Source: Linnemannia elongata (taxonomy: Eukaryota > Mortierellomycota > Mortierellomycetes > Mortierellales > Mortierellaceae). Taken from it: a stretch of DNA of 64,000 bases. Shown here piece by piece: positions 30,430 through 43,259 of this stretch; the first letter of the stretch is position 1, and each line of letters starts with the position of its first letter. The translations under genes were made by a program, and so were the position numbers. Under the pieces are notes generated by a model. It was not told where the DNA came from, ran no database searches, and saw only the letters and a program-made list of their open reading frames with translations. The stretch spans positions 682,001 to 746,000 of the forward strand of contig JAXBDG010000004.1 of the NCBI GenBank assembly GCA_036320915.1, written 5' to 3'.

Positions 30430-31260
30430 TTGGCATCACTAAACAGTCACGCCAAGACCAAGAATTGCTTCCAAGACTTGGTTCTTCTTGTTTGCATACG
30501 AAATCAAATATTGTCGCCTTGGCCAAGAGAGAGCACAAGAAAGAAGGAGCCAAACGACCCTGTCTTGTCTCCATTTGGAAAAAGAACTACATACGCACTC
30601 TGTTCTTCTAGTGTCGGAGCATCATTTCATTTCTTAACCGCAACACCATCCTTAAGAGCTTGGCCTTCCACAGGTTTCTTTATTTTTCGTCATGGCTATG
30701 TATCACAAACAATTGGTGAATAACAAAGACTATCTGCTCCCCTGAAAGATACCTCTCTCTCTCTCTTTCTCTCTCTCTCTCAGACTCGACTCGCCGTCGT
30801 TCAAGAAACAAAAAGCACACATAATAAAACAACAAAATCAAACTGCACAGAAGCTCTAAGCAAATGTGCTTGGCGATGGATCGAAACGCACACCACCACA
30901 ACCCTTCCCCTCTCCCCAGGTCGGATAAACTGTAAACCCTCTTCCTCTACTCAATGCGCGGTAGATTGACAGACTGGGTGTGGGTAGGATATGTAGTGAT
31001 GGCGATAAGAAAGAAAACAAAAGAGTTCTCGAATGCTGCGAAATAGAAATGATCTTGGCATCCTCCAACGCATAAAACAAGTAGAAAACGAAAACCAACT
31101 GGGTTTGATCCTTCAAAGTTACCACGCCTCCCTCCCTTGGGGGAGTTATTGTTCCCCACTCTTTGCCTTTGCCAAGGGAGAAGGGAGCGAAAAGGTACTC
31201 GTTTGTTGAACCAATCACCGGCTGTGGTGTTGTGTAGGGGTGTAAGGTGCCGTAGCTGGT
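30430..31260. other. Intergenic, no gene seen
   Basis: Contains a (CT)n tract at about 30753-30782. Frames on the minus strand are low-complexity. Confidence 0.45.
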
Positions 31261-31272
31261 AAGGTGCTCATG

Positions 31273-34200
31273 CTATCCATCTGTCATCGTCGGTACGCCA
31301 AGGAGTTGAAAAGCTTGGTTGCCTGGTCCGCCTACAAAGACAAAAATGAAGGTTCAGCACCAATGTCAGTATCCATGACAAAAAAGGAAGTTTTCATAGT
31401 TAGTTCTAACTTTTAGAAGGAGTACCGTTGAGGTTGGCACGTCTGTCAAGCTGTCAAAAGTGAGGTAATTTATCCCAACCAATCAAAAAAATCCCTCACT
31501 GTTGACAAGCTCACCCCTCTCTCTTTTGTCACCCCTTTTCCCTTCTAACTTGCATGCATACATGCATGAATGTTCATGTGTTTGTTTGCTTACTTTGAGT
31601 TGATGATAGCGTTCAGAGTGAGCCCTTGTAGCAGCCAGTTCGGGCTTTTGACCATATCTAGATTGATTGATTGAATTGTGTTATTATTATCGACATCAAA
31701 ACAAAGCGAAACATAAAGTGAATACCTGCTCACATTTCAACCAAAAGAAAAAAACTAATTACACAAGCAAGCATCCTGTGGGATTGTGTGTTTCCTGTAG
31801 AAAAAAGAAATCAATCAATAAAACGAAAAATAGGACACTTACAGTTCCTCCATGACTTCGTCGGTCTGGACAAAATCCTGAATCTTCTTTTGGACGAGAT
31901 GGGCGCACCGCAGCGAATACTTTTTTCCGCCTCGTCGGGGACCTCTCTCCCGAGGTGCTTCTCCCCCCGTTCCTCCGTTGCCATTGCTGTTACCATTCCC
32001 GTCTGTGCCTCCGCCAGCAATGCTCACGCTCTGCAGCTTGTTGCTGATTGATTTGTCTGTGCTGGAGTCATCCTGTTTTTGAGAAGGCGCGGCACTATTC
32101 CTCTTGCGTGTTGATTTGTTGTTGTTGTTTATCCCGGGTGAATTGATCGAAGTAATACCCAATGCCTCACACACTCCCAAGTATCCTGCTAACCACTGCT
32201 GCGACGAAGGGACCTAGACAAAGTCATTTGTAGGGCCAACCGTCAGCGTTTAGAATACTTTGTTCCGTTTTCATTGGCTCAGTCTCTTATACCTTCATTA
32301 AGAAGAAATGCCAAGACTTTTTTTTTTTTTCCGTCTGTGTTCTAGAGCACTTTCAGGCACAGAACCTACCTCGACTGCTCCAATATGTCGCCTTCCTACG
32401 ATGTTTCCATATCCTCCAGGGCTCGTCACGCTTTTCAACCATCCATCTACAAACTGCCTGAGCAACGGTCCAGTATAATCCAGATAAAGACCACCAAGTG
32501 ACAGCTGTGAAGCATCATCGGCTGCTGATCGTCCTCCACCTCCTATGATTCCTGAAAGAGGCTGGTCTCTAGCCTGGACGGCTGCATCATAGATCTCCCG
32601 CAAGGTGGGATTTCCAAGAGCGAGGATGCCCTCGTCTGCAGTGGGACGAGCAGCTGCCTTCTCACGATGTGACTTGTTGGGCTGAGACTTGGCGTTTGAT
32701 CCCTGCTTCTTGGACAACTGAGTTCCGCCAGCAGTAGTCCTCAACCTCTGTCGCATGACAGCAGCTGCAGGGTCCAATACTTCGTTCCTGTTGCCGTCCG
32801 AATAGTCCAGTAATGCCTCGGGTAATTCCAATTGTCCAATGAAGTGGGGGATGACGTGTACAAAGGGAGTTGATGATGGGCTTGGCAAAACAAAAAGCTG
32901 ACGCCTAGAGTCGACAAAAAAAAACATATATATGTAAGTTTCGGCGTTCGTCGCTTGCGTTATTAACCGTTTTTGTCGAGGTTTCTCATCGCGAATCCTA
33001 AACATACCCATCAAATGCTCCTGCAGAAGAATCCATACTTTGGACGAGTCGACATGCTCTGAACAGATATCTCAGCCTGGTCTGCATGGCATCCACTGAT
33101 TTCTTGAGTAGGTTATGTTTCAATTGCTATTTTTGCGGATTGCTCAAGGGAATGATTCAAGGTTAATTGGTTGTTGGTTTGGAAGGTAGGGCATATATGG
33201 AAGCCGTGCAGTGTCGGAGAACCCCACCTCGACAATCTGGGTTTCGCTTGCTCCAGCGTCGTGCCACGGCGCGATGATAGGCACCCGCTCGATCACAAAG
33301 ATCAACACAGGGACACATCGTCCTGGCGTTAAAATATTAGCCAAGGGGTTTGATCCACGACCACCACCGCCACTATTGTCTGATTGACTGCGTTCATGGT
33401 CTGGAGGTGGCACGCCAATTCGATCCCAACAAATCGCCATGAACCGATCCAGTTCCTGCAACATCTGTCGCTTGATCGTTGAAAGTGCTGACAATATTGA
33501 TATCATTCGTGGATCCAAGTTCATATCTGGTGAAGTAAGCTGGTAAAGCAAGGACAATCCATAAGCTGTAGTCAGTATTAACATCAAGCAACTCTGGATC
33601 ATTACAGCCTAAAAGGGTTGCGGGTGTGAAACATACCACGGCGACGTGTGAGACGAGAAACAAGAACAATAATGCTCGGTGACTCTCGTATTCCTGGTCG
33701 TGCATCCACTTCATCAGAGATGCTCTCTAGTAAGCGAAGTTAGCCGAAAAAAGTATTGAATGTTGTTAGATTGTGTGTAATTGAAAAGTACTTGGTTGTT
33801 TCAAGTCTGACAAACGCCTGACATACATCCTTGGTAATGGCGTCGACAGATTCCAGACAAGCGGACAGCATCTCCTGGGTGTCAAAGAGATATGCATGTT
33901 GGAGCATGAGCGTGTTCTTTGCTCTGTCCACGAACAAGTGAATATCGCCTGTCTATCGTGTGGTTTTGGAACGAAAATAACCTTGGTATTAGCTACGTTG
34001 ACAATGCGTTATGTCTCTCTCGGCACGCTGCGCCAATGAAACAAGAATGCGTTGCATTATCCAAAGTTACCGTTTTCTGGTCACCAAGTCCTAGAGTCCA
34101 ACCACCATTTTGGAGTCCTGATCCCTGTTCTTGCTTCTGTCGATTCTCTGGCGCGTCACGGCATCCGTCGTAGTAAACTGGCATCCGCTCGTCATCTTCA

Positions 34201-34881
34201 AAGGAGCCAATGCAAGACGATGTCTCATAGGTACCGTCCTTCCTCCTGACAGCTGGCGTGACGCGTTCAAACATGGAGAGATCCCTGCAGTGTCCAAAAA
34301 ATCCAACAACATGAACCGGTTGTCCAGGTGTAAGTCCAAGAGCCGTAATCCAATCTAAGATGGGTACAGGTCGATGATGGGGAAATCAAAAAATTATCAG
34401 CCTCATTGTTCAGAAAATAAGCAATAAGAGAGGTGGTACATCGACGAGGCTCTGTAGGCTTACTGTCAAGATCCTCTTTCATGGACTGGTTGATAATCCC
34501 GTCGCCCATACCCATGGCTGCAGCAGTCGCGTTGGCACCACCTGTTGTTGCTCTGTCGGTGCTGGACTTATTAGTACCATTACCATTAGAACTTGCGGTG
34601 GTGCGTAAGTTGTTGTTGTTGTGTCCATGGGATGTTGGGCGGGTATGAATGGGGTGTTGGTTTGTTGACTGCTGTTCTGAAGAGGCAGCTAGAGAGGCTG
34701 CACGGAAGTTGGTTCCGGTGGATGAGAGCTCCGTGTCCTCATGTAAATCAGCCTGAGCACTGTGCGCAGGTGAAGCTGAAGCGGACAAAGCTGTTGTTGC
34801 TGTTGAAGTATTAGAGTGATCTCGTTGTTGTTGTTGCAGTTGTTGTCGGGTGGTCGACTCTTGGTGCAGTGGGTGGTACAT
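31273..34881 (-). CDS. SMG8: SMG8-like nonsense-mediated decay factor
   Basis: Eleven exons fit exactly in frame: 34881-34464, 34354-34071, 33952-33827, 33726-33637, 33539-33228, 33102-33008, 32904-32370, 32213-31843, 31657-31594, 31450-31426, 31331-31273; 792 residues. The weakest junction is a GTGGGG donor after 33228. Landmarks line up in order with animal SMG8: VHVVGFFG near residue 150, a chamber-like RALLFLFLVSHVAV, a region ending in LIFVIERVP, MQTRLRYLFRACR, RQLFVLPSPSSTPFVHVIP, LRQFVDGWL and VPSSQQWLAGYLGVCEALG. SMG8 binds SMG9 and restrains the SMG1 kinase in mRNA surveillance. The first about 130 residues are Ser/Thr/Gln-rich and disordered. The cysteine-rich and C-terminal SMG8 parts are missing, so the protein is shorter than the animal form or the model ends early. 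Confidence 0.6.
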
Positions 34882-34989
34882 GTCCACTTTTGTTAAGAGA
34901 GGAATCAAAAGAAAAAGAGGGAAGGGCGGCCTCGGCAGGTGTCGGCAGGTGTCGGCAAGTGAGTGTTCCGTGGGGCGGATCAACAAAAA

Positions 34990-35820
34990 GGTGGTTCGTT
35001 TCCCTTGCTCTTTTGCTTGACTTGTCCAGACTGACTGACTAACTGACTGACCAAAGACAGACGTAGGTGCGAATGTCCATCGCCCTTAATAGACACCTTC
35101 AGAGAAGAGAGAACCTTAAGGACATTGACCAATCGGCACCCGTCCAGTTGGCCTCGATCTTCCCTTGCCTGCCATTGGTGTATTGGCATATACGATGGTG
35201 TGCGTGTGCTTCTCTCTTGGACAATCATATCCTTCTCTTTGTTCTTTTTTTTTTTCTTTTTCTTCTTCCTTGTCCCTCCTCTCTGGCTGTTGGAAGAGTA
35301 ATACTTTAGGGTTGAGAGCACTTTCTCAACAAATCTTACACTTTGTGTGCCTGACTGACGACGGATCATCATCCTTCTTTTACCTTCCTTCTTCTCAGGT
35401 GGTTGGTTGTATATATGCGTGGCTACACACAACACAACAACAGAGGATGTGGGCTCGTCCAATTGAACGAGGACATGAAAGGAGAACCATTGAGAGCAAA
35501 CAGCAACAGACAACGAACGAACCAAGGCCTCAAGCAAAGCAAGAGTGTATGTGTATGAGTGTGTGTGAAGGCGTGAAAAAAAAAAAAAAAAGCTAAAGAA
35601 AAAGAAAGAAGTCGTGTGTGTGTGTGAATTTCATCCGTGAGAAGCAAAAAACTTTCTTTTGTAAGAGTGTCTACTTCTTCCCCTTCCCTCTTCGCTCCTT
35701 CTTCCCTTTCTTCTTTTCCCTCTTCTTCTTTGTACTTCGTTGACCCTCCATCCCCTCACCCTCACGCCCTTCTCACCTTCCTTCCTCCCCTCTTCCTCTC
35801 CTCCTTTACTTCCTCCCTCT
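34990..35820. other. Intergenic; CT-rich leader of the PDI gene
   Basis: About 35660-35830 is a CT-rich tract leading into the ATG at 35838, the usual leader type here; a run of A lies near 35578. No other gene. Confidence 0.5.
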
Positions 35821-35837
35821 CACATATATATCCCATA

Positions 35838-37984
35838 ATGTTTGTCCGTGGAATCCTCTCCGCTGCTCTGGCCATTGCCGCATGCTCATCCACCTTCCAC
35901 ACTGCCGACGCATCCGCTGCCTCCAAGAGTCTCACTTCCGCAGACTTTGACGCCGCCATCGCAACCGGCGCAACGTAAGTCGTTAAGCCCGCCACCGCTC
36001 ACCGTTTGTATTTCTCATCTCCGAAAAGTGTCGATTCTTCTTCGGTCATCCGACCTCACAGATTCTAACCACCGGCGCTCCTGTTTTTTCTTTGCTTTTG
36101 TTTCTGCAGTTTCGTCAAGTACTACTCCCCTGACTGCGTTCACAGCCAAAAGCTCGGTAAGTTTCTATCACTTCATTTCCCGGACAATCATACATCGCGG
36201 AAAGCCAACAAGTAACAATTAACTGACATTTATCACTCATTCCCTGTCCCGCTTTGCATGGAAATAGAATCAACATGGGAAAAACTGGCAGTGGAGCACA
36301 AGGACTGGCAGCGCACAGTTGGATTCAAGTTTGCCGAGGTCGACTGCGTGGCTCAGGCTGACTTGTGCGAGGACAACGAGGTTGTTTCCTACCCTACCAT
36401 GAAGCTGTATGTTCAATCTGCACGTTTCACCGCCGCCCTTGTTGCAAACATTTCTTATTTTTTTATCTTTGTCAACGAACCTTATACCTAACTTCAATGT
36501 CACGGTTCATCTTTCTAACAGTTACCACAGGGGAGAGCAGGTCGCAAAGTACTCAAAGTCGAGATCATACAACGCTCTGGATGAATTTGTCAGTGCTATG
36601 GCTTCAGAGTACATTGAAGTGCCTAAGGGTGTCAAGCTCGAGGAACTCCCCGAGATCAGAGTGAACGCATTAGGCAAGGTCATCAACTTGAACGCCGAAA
36701 CCTACGCTAGCAGAACCCCCTTTGGCCCTTGGTTAATTGAATACTACGCCCCTTGGTGCGGACACTGCCAGGCTTTGGCTCCCGTCTGGGACGAGCTCGC
36801 TGAGCACTTGAAGGACAAGGTCAATGTCGCCAAGGTCGACTGCACAGTCAACAAGGAGATCTGCTACCACCAGAGGATCCGTGGTTACCCCACTATCAAG
36901 CTCCACCAGTTTGGCGAGTCTATTGAGTACAATGGCTTCCGGTCTGGCCCCGCCTTTGCCGAATTTGCCCTTGAGGCCATCGTGTAAGTTACTGAATATC
37001 TTTTCACTTGCTAGGTTATGTTAACGCCTCCAACGAATCACAGACTAACAAGATATGTTGTCCGAATAAAGTCCTTCGGTCAAACCAGTTACCTTAGAAG
37101 CCCTTAACGACATCAAGGGCTCAAAGGATGTCACCTATATCTACACCCATGACGACAACACCAGCGCCGAGATCAACGGTTTGATCGACCGTCAGTCCCA
37201 GATCTTTTACAAACAGATCGGCTTGTACGGTTCAAATGACCCCACAGTCGCCAAGAGCCTCGGTGTTTCGACCCCCTCTTTGACCGTCTTGAAGGATAAC
37301 CGTCAATTCACATACGAAGGATCTCTGACTGACAGTGACGCTGTGAAGGCCTGGATCAAGGAGGTTCAGCAACCCCTCGTCCTCACCCTCGACGGCTCCA
37401 ACGTCGGCTCGTTCCTCCAGACTAAGGGCTGGATTGCCCTCGGTCTCTTTGACCCCAGCAGTGCCGACACTGCTGCTGCTCGCAAGGAATTGATCGAGAC
37501 AGCCCACGCCTACTACAAGGCCAATGCCGAGTCCAACGCCCAGCACGATGTCCTGGGCAACGCCCTCAACTTTGCCATCTTGGACGCCAAGGAGTGGCAG
37601 GCCTATGTTCGCGGTGCCTATGGCTTGGAGATTGATGCCCTCCCCGCTGTGTTTATTGTCAGCGGAGTTCAGGAATTGTACTACGCCCACGGTTTCGATG
37701 GTCGTCGTGTCCCCGTCGAAAAGGACGCCCTCCTTGCTCACATTGCCGACGTCGAGTCTGGTTTGTTGACGCCCAAGTCTCAGGTCGGAATCGTGCAGAA
37801 GTTCTTCCGTGAGGTCCAGGGCCGGACAAGACCCTTTGCCCGCTTCTACCACCAGCACCCTACTATTGCCATTGCCATTGCTGCGGCCATGGTTCTTGGA
37901 ATGATGAGACGTTTGGCCCCCAAAGAGGACCCCAATGCCAAGAAAGATGATGAGAAGGAGGGCAAGGAGATTAAGCAGGATTAG
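35838..37984 (+). CDS. Membrane-anchored protein disulfide isomerase
   Basis: Exons 35838-35974, 36110-36156, 36268-36406, 36522-36983 and 37072-37984, 565 residues. A signal peptide (about residues 1-25) precedes a first thioredoxin domain whose active site is CVHS (C55-S58) instead of CxxC, with the cis-proline in SYPTMKLY. A second thioredoxin domain has the canonical WCGHC (C187, C190), KVDCT and cis-Pro GYPTIKLH. Two further thioredoxin-fold segments without active cysteines follow, then a transmembrane helix (TIAIAIAAAMVLGMM, about 533-547) and a short charged cytosolic tail. No KDEL-type or strict KKxx signal is seen, so ER retention would depend on the membrane segment. It should form or rearrange disulfides of secretory proteins, such as the cysteine-rich products encoded elsewhere in the window. 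Compare TMX3-type PDIs. Confidence 0.88.
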
Positions 37985-37989
37985 AGCAA

Positions 37990-38690
37990 GCAACGACACT
38001 TTTGTATATTTTTCACCCATCATCATACTATTAAACCCATCCTAATTATCTTTTGAACATTTGGCATTTCCCTTTGGTTTTTTTTTTTTTTTTTTTCTTT
38101 TGTTCGCGCTTTTTTCCTTCCTCTCCTCGCAAGAGAAGATGCATTGGAAAATCCTTCTTTGATCTTTGTTCACGTATGATGACAACGACCACAACAATAC
38201 TGGCAGGTGTGGGTTCATGGTGCATTCATGAAATTCCACTCGCTCGTCATATAACATCTTGACCATCGACCTAGCTGACACTTGAGTGTTCTTAATTCCG
38301 CCATGAGCAATGTAGCAGCCTCAAGCTTATTTCTTATACCCGCTAGTTCTTACCAATGACTCTGTGCAGCTCAGGAACAGAAAGTCAGGGCCAGGAGGGG
38401 AATTGAGTTTAACAAAAAAAAAATAGAGATACAAATAAAAAAAAGGAGCCAAAAGTCGACCAGAACAGTTGGAAATCTCGATAAAAAGGGGCAATGCACA
38501 GCTACACAGAGGTGAATGAAAATTCACGACTGAACAAAAAAAACTTGACTTAGCAACAGCCCACTTTTTTTCTTTCTTTACTCCTTTCCTTCTTTTCTTC
38601 TTTCTTACTCCTCACCCTCATTTCTTCTTTCTTACTCCCCACCTTTATTTCTTCTGTGAGAACGATCCCCCTCTTTACACGCACACGTAC
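37990..38690. other. Intergenic, no gene seen
   Basis: 3' flank of the PDI gene with poly(T) near 38080, then a CT-rich leader to the receptor-like gene. Confidence 0.5.
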
Positions 38691-38693
38691 TTG

Positions 38694-38701
38694 TATAAAA
38701 A
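38694..38701 (+). promoter_or_regulatory. TATA box for receptor-like member E
   Basis: TATAAAAA, 85 bases before the ATG at 38779. Confidence 0.55.
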
Positions 38702-38778
38702 TGAATCACAGACACTTCCTCACTCCCACAACTTTTCTTTAATTGCCTTTCTCACATTCCTCCAGTCAAAAACACAAA

Positions 38779-40695
38779 ATGAGCACCCAAAAGCAAGGAA
38801 AACTGATATTGGATTGTATAGCATCCTCCCCAGACTCAACAACCCTCTACGGGATCGCCAATGCCCGTTCTTCCTACGACCCTTATAACGAATACACCAT
38901 CCTCGTCAAATCCAACAAGTCCAATCCCGCTACTGTCTCTGATCTTCAATGGACAGTCGTGTCGATAGTCAAGATCTCTGAGACGGCTTACAGGCACCCG
39001 GCCGCAGGGACTGTCAACTGTGCGGTTAGTGGGGCTGAAGAGTTTACGGCGTTCTTTTATGACCCTGCAGAGTATGTTATGTCAGGGAAGAATAGTGTGA
39101 TGGGACCGGTGTTGTTTCCTGTTGGGGTGCGGTTTGATTCTAGGAAAAAGGAGGTAGAGGGAGGTAATAGTGGGTGGACGGATATTCAGGGGTCAAGTTT
39201 GTTCTTCGGAGAGGTGAAAGATGGCGGGAAAGGGTTGATGCAGCAGTCGTTTTATGTTGGGGAGGAGGTCGTGCTGCTGGTGACGGATGAGTTGACAACG
39301 TTGATTCGGTTTGGTGTTGTTGATTCAGGGAGTCGTACACTTCAGCTCGCTGGTATCTGGAGAAAGGTAATTCCCATCGCTCTGTTCCTCGTTCGCCTTC
39401 AAATGACGTTCTAGACTATTCCATTTTCTCCTTCAACCAGCGCTTAACTTACCTTGTTTTTTATTACCTTAAATGCGCTATCATAGAAAGACGATGGGAC
39501 GTATGAAAAAGGCGCGCTAAATGACCAATTCGACCGCTCGAGTCTCGGCTACCAATCTGGAGTTATCCCCAGTATAGGATACACGGCCGCTCGCCGGATC
39601 GCTTATGGAGATGGACACCTTTACATCACAGAACACGAGTACAGGCACGTTAATACGAGTGACGGCAGGCTAACGATCTATCCATTCGCGACGAGGAATG
39701 CCGCATTGAACAATCCTGCGACTGAGGTTGTACCGGTTCTAGAGTCGGGAATGTCTAATTATGTGCATACCTTCTTTGGTGTTCAGGGGAATGGCACGTA
39801 CCTTGGTGGACTTGGCTATAATAGTGTGGTACGTTTTAACAGTACAACTAGTATGTAGTGCATTTTCGAGTAGACGACGTTCAAGGACTAACACAGCGCT
39901 TTTCATTCCATCCCTTATTATTACTCCTTTGATCGCATAAAAACATAGGCCCTGGCGGACACCTATGAGCCTCAATATGCTATCCAAATGATCCAGAACC
40001 CATCATCGAGCAGCTCTAAAAAGTTCGTTCCCCCTCTCCAAATGACAGGCGCTGACCCCCATAACGGAACACATTATCCACTTTCACGGTTCCAATCTCT
40101 TGGCGGCCACGTCCCCGGTCAGGCGCCCTTTGCCGTTATCCCCATGACCGATGGTCTCTACTCCGTAGCCCTCTCCGGAGTCGGCGCCATTGGTGCTACC
40201 GCAACCACGGTTAACCTGACAGGGCCCATTGAGGTTCTGATCATGGCCGATGAGTGGGTGAACACTTGGCCAAGGGTGTACCGCGAGTCAAATTCGTCGA
40301 ACATCAGTGATGTTGGTCCAGTGGTGCTATATGTGGTTGGGGCTGCGGCGGTTGTGGTGAGTTTGGGGGTGTTTCTGTGGAGGCGGAATCGGCGGAAGAT
40401 GAAGCGTTATCAGCGAAAGAAGGATGAGAAGACTGCAAGCATGGAAGGTGATGGTGGCGGAAAGGCGTATATAATGGGTATGATTCCTGAAACCCAGACT
40501 GCGCCCGAGGCTGGGATCTATGTCATTACAAGTGGCAATAGTCAAGCGGGTAGTTCTCCGTCTACTTTCGCAGCCTCTGTTGCTGCAAGTTCACCACAAC
40601 CGAGCTCGGCTCATACATACCAGGATGAGATCCAGGGATTGGAGTTTTCGAGCCATCCTCGACCTAGTGTCGTTACTTCTGTTGGCGACCCATGA
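38779..40695 (+). CDS. Receptor-like family member E, intact
   Basis: Exons 38779-39366, 39487-39828 and 39949-40695, all phase 0, 558 residues with no lesion. The N-terminus (MSTQKQGKLILDCIASSPDS) has no signal peptide. Ectodomain motifs shared with the family are PDSTTLYGIANARS, ILVKSNKSNP, LQWTVVS and a GxRFDS-type turn; several sequons occur (NTS, NGT, NLT, NSS). A juxtamembrane GGHVPGQAPFAVIPMTDGLY is shared with members F and G. The transmembrane helix VVLYVVGAAAVVVSLGVFLW is followed by RRNRRKMK. The roughly 120-residue tail is Ser/Pro-rich and ends in TYQDEIQGLEFSSHPRPSVV, twelve residues or fewer from the C-terminus. It lacks the WQPTPFVPP extension of the minus-strand members. Function unknown. 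Confidence 0.78.
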
Positions 40696-40699
40696 AGGA

Positions 40700-42060
40700 A
40701 GAGCAGAAAACAAGATACCCCCCTCTCAATTAAATGTTTACCCTTTTTGCAGATCGTTTGTGCATCGATTCATTGGCAATGACGAGCGAGGCTTTGGCCG
40801 GCTCAGATACACACGTCGACCAAGGAGCATGTATGTGTTTTCGTTGCACACAGTCTCTTCACTTAGTGTATGGGCTCCTGTATGAGAGTGGGTTCTGTCT
40901 GAAGGGCCCCGCATGTACCCTGTTGAAGTTGTCAAGCATTTTTTTTTCTTCAGAACAATTTTGCTCCCCAGAGCCACAATCATTCTGCCGTTGCCCGTAT
41001 CGTTCCTTTCCCCCCCCCATTCTCTCTCTTATCGATACTCTTTCCTGTTCCCTTCTCACCTTCACCCTCTACTCCCTTTTATCAGCATCGCCGCCACCGT
41101 CTACAGCTTTACATCTACCACCACCACCGACCCTCGACATCATCAATTGCCTCCTCGGCTACCCTAATATCTCAGGTCACGCAGGACCGGAGTTACCTTG
41201 GTTAGCGATGAGAAGTACTAGCCAAGCTGTCCAGGTTTAACTGGCGACTGCGATGTTCAAGGTTTACCATTTATTTCTTGTCTTTTCTTCGGCGCCTCTA
41301 TTTTGAACAGAACAAAAAAAAATTATTTTCAGGAACCGTCACTGATCAATGATTATGCTAAATTGTCTCCGCTCGTAATTCTTGTTCGCTTCCTTCTTCC
41401 CCTCCTCTTGTACAGAACAATCAAACCTCTAGTCCTTGAATAAAGCGGCGCAAGGATCGCCTTGTATATATCAGTCAAGACAATGAGTGTCGAATGAAAG
41501 ATGTTGTTGTTGCACGCAAAGACATATGAGGAGAAAGCGACAGCAGAAGAAACTTTTGTGTGTTGGTGAACGGTTTGACTTGCAATATGCGGTGGGAACA
41601 ATGTCAAGAAAAATATAAAAAACGTCCTCACAATCTTCCTGAAAGGAAGGAGAAACGATGATTGTCAACCGCCTTCTTTCATGGCGCAAGGCTCATGAAG
41701 CGACATGGTTCATACCGCCTGCACTGCATTTTTGGCCGCCTAATTAGAGTTTGATTTGAATCTTTTTTTTTTTCTCTCGTCTCTCTCTCTCTGTGTTTTG
41801 AGAGCAACATTCGTTCGACTTTTTCATGTTTGCTTCCTCATTTTTCAACTCTTTCTTTCTTTCTTTCTTTCTTGCTTCCCTACTTTTTTCCTCCCGACGA
41901 TTGCCTCGCACGCTCCACAATCCCTATTCTACTCCTCCTGACACGACAACCACGACAACCACCTGCAGTACCCTTCCACTTCCGTCTTTTTCAGTGTCGA
42001 CTCACTGTCATATCAAAGACCTTCCGATCCATAACACCGCAGGAATATCGACGGTGGAGT
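40700..42060. other. Intergenic; CT-rich leader of member F
   Basis: CT-rich stretch about 40985-41130 and a (CTTT)n run near 41850-41872. No other gene is supportable. Confidence 0.45.
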
Positions 42061-42061
42061 T

Positions 42062-43228
42062 ATGGAGGCGGTAGGAGATGTGAGCTTGGATTGTATCGCC
42101 GCCGACCCGTATTCAAGATTCCTTTACGGAATCGGAAGCGCAAACCCGTTTACGCAAGAGGACAACCGCTACACCGAGTCGACTATTTTCCTCCTCAGAT
42201 CTAATGCCAGTCCCACCAACCTCTCGATGACTTCATGGACAGTGGTGTCCAGTGTCAATGGCAAGGACTTCTCATACAGCTACCCAACTTTTACCTCCGT
42301 CGACTGTGCTACAAACGGTCGAGGAGATTTCACGGCGTTCTTTAGGAGTCCTTATCGAACCGTGTCCCCAGCGAAACTTTTGCCAATGGGGATAAGCTAC
42401 AGTCCTGACTCTGAGAGCTGGACGACCATTCAGGGAACTTCGCGGCATGGATGGACGTCTGATGAATACCTTCATAAGTCGTTTTATACCCACCCCGAAT
42501 CCCCGGACGTCTTTCATCTCTTGACGAACATGGCATCTTCTCAGCTCATATTTGGGGGATTGGACCCCACAAAGAAGCTCTTCATACCGGAGAGCTCTCA
42601 GGTTTGGGTAAAAAAAAACTGAACAGTGCCGACGGGTTATTATTGTTGTTGTTTCTGGCCTAGGCACTACAAAATCACATAGCAGTATGCAAAAAAGGTG
42701 GGGTTACTCATCATTTTATGCGATTTTTTTTATTTCGCCCACCAAAATCGTACTTCGCCTTTTAGGGCAGTGACGGCTTCGTACAAGGCAGCGAAGACGA
42801 CAGCATATGGACCCTGGATAGCTATGACTACACCAAACGAGGATTCTTCTCGTCAACCGGGTCTTACTCTTCAAAATTTATTACATATCACAGGAACACC
42901 TTTTACATCAGTATCGACCAGATCAGAGTGGATAACATCGCCTGTCCATTCATCCCCACATCTTTATCTACTATGGGTCGCCTCGGCGAGTCTTGTATGT
43001 TCCAACGTCCACCGAAGAATGGACGCGACGATGCACCGACAACTCCACACCATATCTTTGGTGGTGATCGCAACGGGACGACATTTTTCGGAGGCATTTA
43101 CGAAATCAACAAGGTATTTTATTTTTTTGTCAGCCCGCATTTTCGTTTGCGTAACATTTCTCTCAATTTATTTTCGTTGCAGTCGCGCGCAGTTACCCAA
43201 TGACACATTGTTCTTTCGACACCATTTC

Positions 43229-43259
<31 letters not shown>

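Noticed and set aside
33609..33636. 28-nt intron in the SMG8-like gene (GTATGT...TTTTAG)
   Set aside because: Too short for a spliceosomal intron; a 97-nt intron using the CCAG acceptor at 33540 has a better branch site and gives the right frame.
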